Shown: piece by piece, positions 34,121-36,779 of the stretch
How positions within the stretch are numbered: position 1 is the first letter of the stretch
Layout: each line of letters starts with the position of its first letter
Assembly (NCBI RefSeq): GCF_019091455.1
Contig: NZ_JAGXJN010000054.1
Coordinates: 1 to 36,779, forward strand
From: Chitinophaga sp. GbtcB8
GTDB taxonomy: Bacteria; Bacteroidota; Bacteroidia; Chitinophagales; Chitinophagaceae
Direction of reading: 5' to 3'
Length of the DNA stretch: 36,779 bases
Translations under genes and position numbers: made by a program
Notes under the pieces: model-generated
Told to the model about the DNA's origin: nothing
Database searches by the model: none
The model's input: only the letters and a program-made list of their open reading frames with translations

Positions 34121-34190
34121 CTTAACGCTAAATGCAGAACGCTAAACGCTGATTGCATTTTGCGTTCAGCGTTAAGCATTCAGCATAAAA
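34121..34190. repeat. Heptad-period foldback element between pump and channel genes
   Basis: Exactly ten 7-bp units, each starting with C, fill this space. The first four are of the CTAAACG type and later ones of the inverse CGTTAAG/CATTCAG type. GCTTAACGCT (34120-34129) pairs with AGCGTTAAGC (34168-34177), and GAACGC (34137-34142) with GCGTTC (34162-34167). It sits 7 bases after the pump stop codon and 10 before the channel gene, inside the presumed operon mRNA. Confidence 0.85.
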
Positions 34191-34200
34191 TAAATAGTAC

Positions 34201-35613
34201 ATGCAAAAGAGACTTTTCATACCAATATTTTTTCTGATAGTTGTAGTGCTGGCAGCCTGCCGGGTGGGTCGTAATTATGAGCGGCCCGCCCTGGTACTGC
34301 CGGAGCACTTCAATGGGCAAACGCAGGCGCCCTCAGACAGCAGCATAGCAGGGGTGGAGTGGAAGCAGTTCTTCCAGGACCCGGTGTTACTGCAGCTGAT
34401 AGACAGTACGCTGAAAGGCAACTACGACCTGCAGCTGGCATTAAAGAATATAGAAAGTGCGCAGTCATATGTAAAACAGGCCAAAGCCGCCTGGCTGCCG
34501 TCTTTAAATTTACAGGCCACGGCTAATACCAGCCATCCTTCCAAGAACAGCTTGAACGGCATTAGCCTGGGCAGCTTCCTGAAGACGGATCATATTGAGG
34601 ATTATACGCTGTCCGCTAACCTTTCCTGGGAGATAGATGTGTGGGGTAAGATCAAACGCCAGAAAGAAGCCGCACTGGCCGACTACCTGAGAAGCTATGA
34701 AGGCGCCCGCGCCGTGCAAACAGAGCTGGTAGCCAATGTAGCCAACAGCTATTATAACCTGCTGATGCTGGATGAGCAATTGCAGATTGCCCGCCGTAAT
34801 GTATCCCTGAGCGATTCTATTGTGCAGATGATGCGCCTGCAGAAAACAGCCGGCGATGTAACAGAGCTGGCCGTACAACAGGCATTATCCCAGCAGCAAA
34901 CAGCAGCCCTGCTGGTACCGCAGCTGGAGCAAGGCATAGCCATACAGGAAAATGCCCTGCAGATCCTGGCCGGCAAACTCCCGGGTACGGTTACACGGAG
35001 CGCTAACCTGGAAGATATCAGTTTATCGAGCTCCCTGAGCACCGGCGTACCGGCAGAGCTGATCAGCAAACGCCCGGACGTACGTTCTGCAGAAATGGAG
35101 CTGGTAGCAGCCAATGCGCAGGTAGGCGTGGCCCAGGCCAGCATGTACCCAGCCCTTACCATTACGGGCACCGGCGGGTTAAACTCCTACAAAGCAGCCA
35201 AATGGTTTGATATCAACTCCCTGTTCGGCACCGTAGCTGGTGGAATTACCCAACCGGTATTCAACCGCCGCCAGCTGAAAACGCAGCTGGAAATAGCCCG
35301 CATTCAGCGCGACGAGGCAGCCATCCGTTTCCGTAAGCAGGCGCTGAACGCCATTGGCGAAGTAAGTAATGCCCTGGTATCACTGGATAAGCTGCAAAGC
35401 CAGCGCCAGATAGCTAACAACCAGGTACAAACGCTGGATACCGCCATTTCCCAGGCCCGCCTGCTGTTCCGCAGCGGTTTGGCTAACTACCTGGAAGTGA
35501 TCACCGCACAAGGCAATTCCCTGCAAGCCCAGCTGACCCGTGTGGATATCGTTAGGCAGCAGCTGAGCGCCGGAGTGGAATTGTACCGGTCTTTAGGTGG
35601 CGGATGGAAATAG
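34201..35613 (+). CDS. RND efflux outer-membrane channel (TolC/OprM/NodT family lipoprotein)
   Basis: The 470-residue protein forms the outer-membrane exit duct of the tripartite pump. The signal ends in LAAC (Cys20), followed by RVGRNYERPALVLPEHF, the usual NodT-family beginning. Two homologous outer-membrane efflux repeats (about 60-250 and 265-465) contain long heptad-rich helices; characteristic pieces are WEIDVWGKIKRQ, SKRPDVRSAEMELVAANAQVGVAQASMYPALTITGTGG and LFRSGLANYLEVITAQ. It is the last gene of the operon, ahead of a strong terminator. The foldback element in front of it may adjust its expression against the pump. Confidence 0.95.
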   Translation: MQKRLFIPIFFLIVVVLAACRVGRNYERPALVLPEHFNGQTQAPSDSSIAGVEWKQFFQDPVLLQLIDSTLKGNYDLQLALKNIESAQSYVKQAKAAWLPSLNLQATANTSHPSKNSLNGISLGSFLKTDHIEDYTLSANLSWEIDVWGKIKRQKEAALADYLRSYEGARAVQTELVANVANSYYNLLMLDEQLQIARRNVSLSDSIVQMMRLQKTAGDVTELAVQQALSQQQTAALLVPQLEQGIAIQENALQILAGKLPGTVTRSANLEDISLSSSLSTGVPAELISKRPDVRSAEMELVAANAQVGVAQASMYPALTITGTGGLNSYKAAKWFDINSLFGTVAGGITQPVFNRRQLKTQLEIARIQRDEAAIRFRKQALNAIGEVSNALVSLDKLQSQRQIANNQVQTLDTAISQARLLFRSGLANYLEVITAQGNSLQAQLTRVDIVRQQLSAGVELYRSLGGGWK

Positions 35614-35675
35614 TGCATGGACTGAAACATATTAAACAATAGAAAAGGAAAAAGACACAACAGCAAGGAATTAGG

Positions 35676-35705
35676 AACGCCGTACGCAGGTACGGCGTTT
35701 TTTTT
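35676..35705 (+). terminator. Rho-independent terminator of the RND operon
   Basis: AACGCCGTAC (35676-35685) and GTACGGCGTT (35690-35699) form a perfect 10-bp stem with a GCAG tetraloop, followed by a run of eight T (35698-35705). Confidence 0.92.
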
Positions 35706-35778
35706 GCCCTGAAATGCCCTGTGGATGGGAGATAAGGCAGTTTCAGAAAAATAAATTTTTTAAATTAAATTCCTTTTA

Positions 35779-35786
35779 TACTTTTG
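35779..35786 (+). promoter_or_regulatory. Bacteroidetes -7 promoter box of the tRNA-Ser gene
   Basis: TACTTTTG (35779-35786) ends 4 bases before the tRNA 5' end, so the transcript would start with or very near the mature tRNA. The region upstream is AT-rich without a clear TTG at -33. Confidence 0.6.
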
Positions 35787-35790
35787 CGCC

Positions 35791-35875
35791 GGAGGAATGG
35801 CAGAGCGGTCGATTGCGGCAGTCTTGAAAACTGTTGACTGTAACAGGTCCGGGGGTTCGAATCCCTCTTCCTCCG
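35791..35875 (+). tRNA. tRNA-Ser (UGA anticodon)
   Basis: An 85-base cloverleaf: acceptor strands GGAGGAA (35791-35797) and TTCCTCC (35868-35874) with discriminator G35875. The anticodon stem GCAGT/ACTGT encloses the loop CTTGAAA, with anticodon TGA at 35825-35827. A long variable arm, typical of serine tRNAs, precedes the T-arm with GGTTCGAATCC. CCA is not encoded. Confidence 0.95.
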
Positions 35876-35887
35876 CTCACTTTTATG

Positions 35888-35910
35888 GCCCCGCTATGCG
35901 GGGCATTTTT
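35888..35910 (+). terminator. Rho-independent terminator after the tRNA gene
   Basis: GCCCCGC (35888-35894) and GCGGGGC (35898-35904) form a 7-bp GC stem with a 3-base loop, followed by ATTTTTATTTTAT. It could serve the opposing acyltransferase gene less well, since T-runs are on the plus side only. Confidence 0.85.
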
Positions 35911-36027
35911 ATTTTATAACAGCGCGTTCCAAACATACCATGGATAACCTTGTATGAAAATACAAGCTACTTTTTGAACAGATTTCTTGTTCAGATCCGG
36001 TCAGCAGCATTTATGCCCCTTAATTAC

Positions 36028-36779
36028 CTATTTAAGTTTCTTTCTCAACCATTTACGAACCGGCTCATCATACCATTTCAATGTGGCGTAGGCCAGAATA
36101 ATGCCGCCTGTTAAGATGAGTAATGCATACGGCCACGCCTGTACGATGGTTATGCCTTTATGGTTGCTGATCCAGGCAACATAAAAATATACCAGCGGGT
36201 AATGTACCAGGTAAAGCGGATAGGAAATATCGCCTAAGAATTTGCATATCCTGTTTTCTCTTTGGGTTTGTATTACGCCGCTGGCGCCAAGATAAACGAT
36301 CAGCGGGAAAATGATAATGATGCAAACAGATTCATAAACCCCGTTCATCCAAACATGCTCAGCACCACCGATGCGTGGCATATATAGTAAGATGGCCACT
36401 AAAAGACTGCACCACAAAAAGGCATTTTTAACGCGGGTTGGTTTTGCTATACGTGAAAGTAACAGGCCGGCAAAGAAAGGGTACATGGTACGGGTCAGCC
36501 CCACGCGCACATGTTCCACATTCAGCGTCCAACCGCCGCTGACATCGCCGTTTGTGATGGCCAGGTGTGCGAGTGCCGCAGCAGAGATGATCACTAAAAT
36601 ACTTAATGCCGTTTTAGAGAATTTCCTGATCCCGATAGCGTAAAGAATGTTGGCAATGTATTCAAAGAACAATGACCATCCCACGCTATTCAGGGGGTGC
36701 ATCTCTTCCCTGCCACGTATATCAAGCGATAAGGGCACCGGAAGAAGGGTATAACCGATCAGCTCCACCAGAAGCTCCT
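36028..36779 (-). CDS. Acyltransferase family 3 membrane protein (OafA/YrhL-like), N-terminus beyond window
   Basis: About 250 C-terminal residues are present and the frame stays open to the window edge, so the start lies outside. The sequence has at least six hydrophobic helices and the family pieces NSVGWSLFFEYIANILYAIG and FLGDISYPLYLVHYPLVYFYVAW, typical of acyltransferase-3 integral membrane proteins that O-acetylate or O-acylate polysaccharides, peptidoglycan or antibiotics. It ends with EPVRKWLRKKLK, the common cytoplasmic tail (DEPVRxWLxxK). The catalytic His near the N-terminus cannot be seen here. It is convergent with the tRNA gene. Confidence 0.93.
   Translation of the reverse strand, partial: ELLVELIGYTLLPVPLSLDIRGREEMHPLNSVGWSLFFEYIANILYAIGIRKFSKTALSILVIISAAALAHLAITNGDVSGGWTLNVEHVRVGLTRTMYPFFAGLLLSRIAKPTRVKNAFLWCSLLVAILLYMPRIGGAEHVWMNGVYESVCIIIIFPLIVYLGASGVIQTQRENRICKFLGDISYPLYLVHYPLVYFYVAWISNHKGITIVQAWPYALLILTGGIILAYATLKWYDEPVRKWLRKKLK

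Noticed and set aside
35600..36000. Integration site at the tRNA-Ser gene
   Set aside because: No integrase or repeated tRNA 3' end was seen nearby; flanks are terminators.

Overview
The window looks like chromosome from a member of the Bacteroidetes, most likely a Chitinophagaceae (Chitinophaga-like) soil or host-associated bacterium. The reasons are Bacteroidetes-type -7 boxes (TAnnTTTG) in front of several genes, many lipoproteins with short lipoboxes, MacB/FtsX-type 800-residue permeases in more than one copy, and protein families typical of the phylum. No phage, insertion sequence, plasmid or CRISPR signal was seen.

Layout. 1-6880 (minus strand): a frameshifted outer-membrane 'transporter' gene, a vanadium-haloperoxidase/PAP2 lipoprotein, an AraC regulator, a degenerate SDR protein, and the periplasmic adaptor plus the truncated inner-membrane pump of an RND efflux system. 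7189-13909: housekeeping and accessory single genes (DinB-like protein, M23 peptidase lipoprotein, SDR, trans-aconitate methyltransferase-like enzyme, two small unknowns, a LigD-type ligase-polymerase). 14001-15498: a Fic-like protein with an N-terminal winged helix behind a large inverted-repeat operator, probably acquired. 15512-22823: Gfo/Idh/MocA oxidoreductase, saccharopine-dehydrogenase-like protein, first MacB-like permease, extradiol dioxygenase, small membrane protein, MsrA. 22981-27630: MutS2-like ATPase without Smr domain and the second MacB-like permease. 27854-35613: MarR regulator, AraC regulator and a complete RND efflux operon (adaptor, pump, outer-membrane channel). 35791-35875: tRNA-Ser(UGA). 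36028-end: truncated acyltransferase-3.

Regulation visible in the DNA is the richest part. Both MacB-like permeases have a GG-N10-GC sigma-54 promoter about 26 nt before the start codon, the first with GTTC/GAAC half-sites upstream. The MarR gene has a SlyA-like palindrome (TTAGCTGGCTAA) inside its own promoter and a second exact copy just after its stop codon, pointing towards the efflux genes. The complete efflux operon has a roughly 280-nt leader with a foldable multi-stem segment. The Fic gene has two inverted 26-bp arms plus a third half-site touching its start codon.

Three intergenic spaces hold an unusual kind of DNA: short-period arrays (7-, 8- and 11-bp units) in which the second half is the inverted version of the first, so that they can fold back. 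They sit at 4277-4410, 16732-17008 and 34121-34190 and may be one undescribed class of intergenic foldback element. Function calls are made by reading motifs without database searches.
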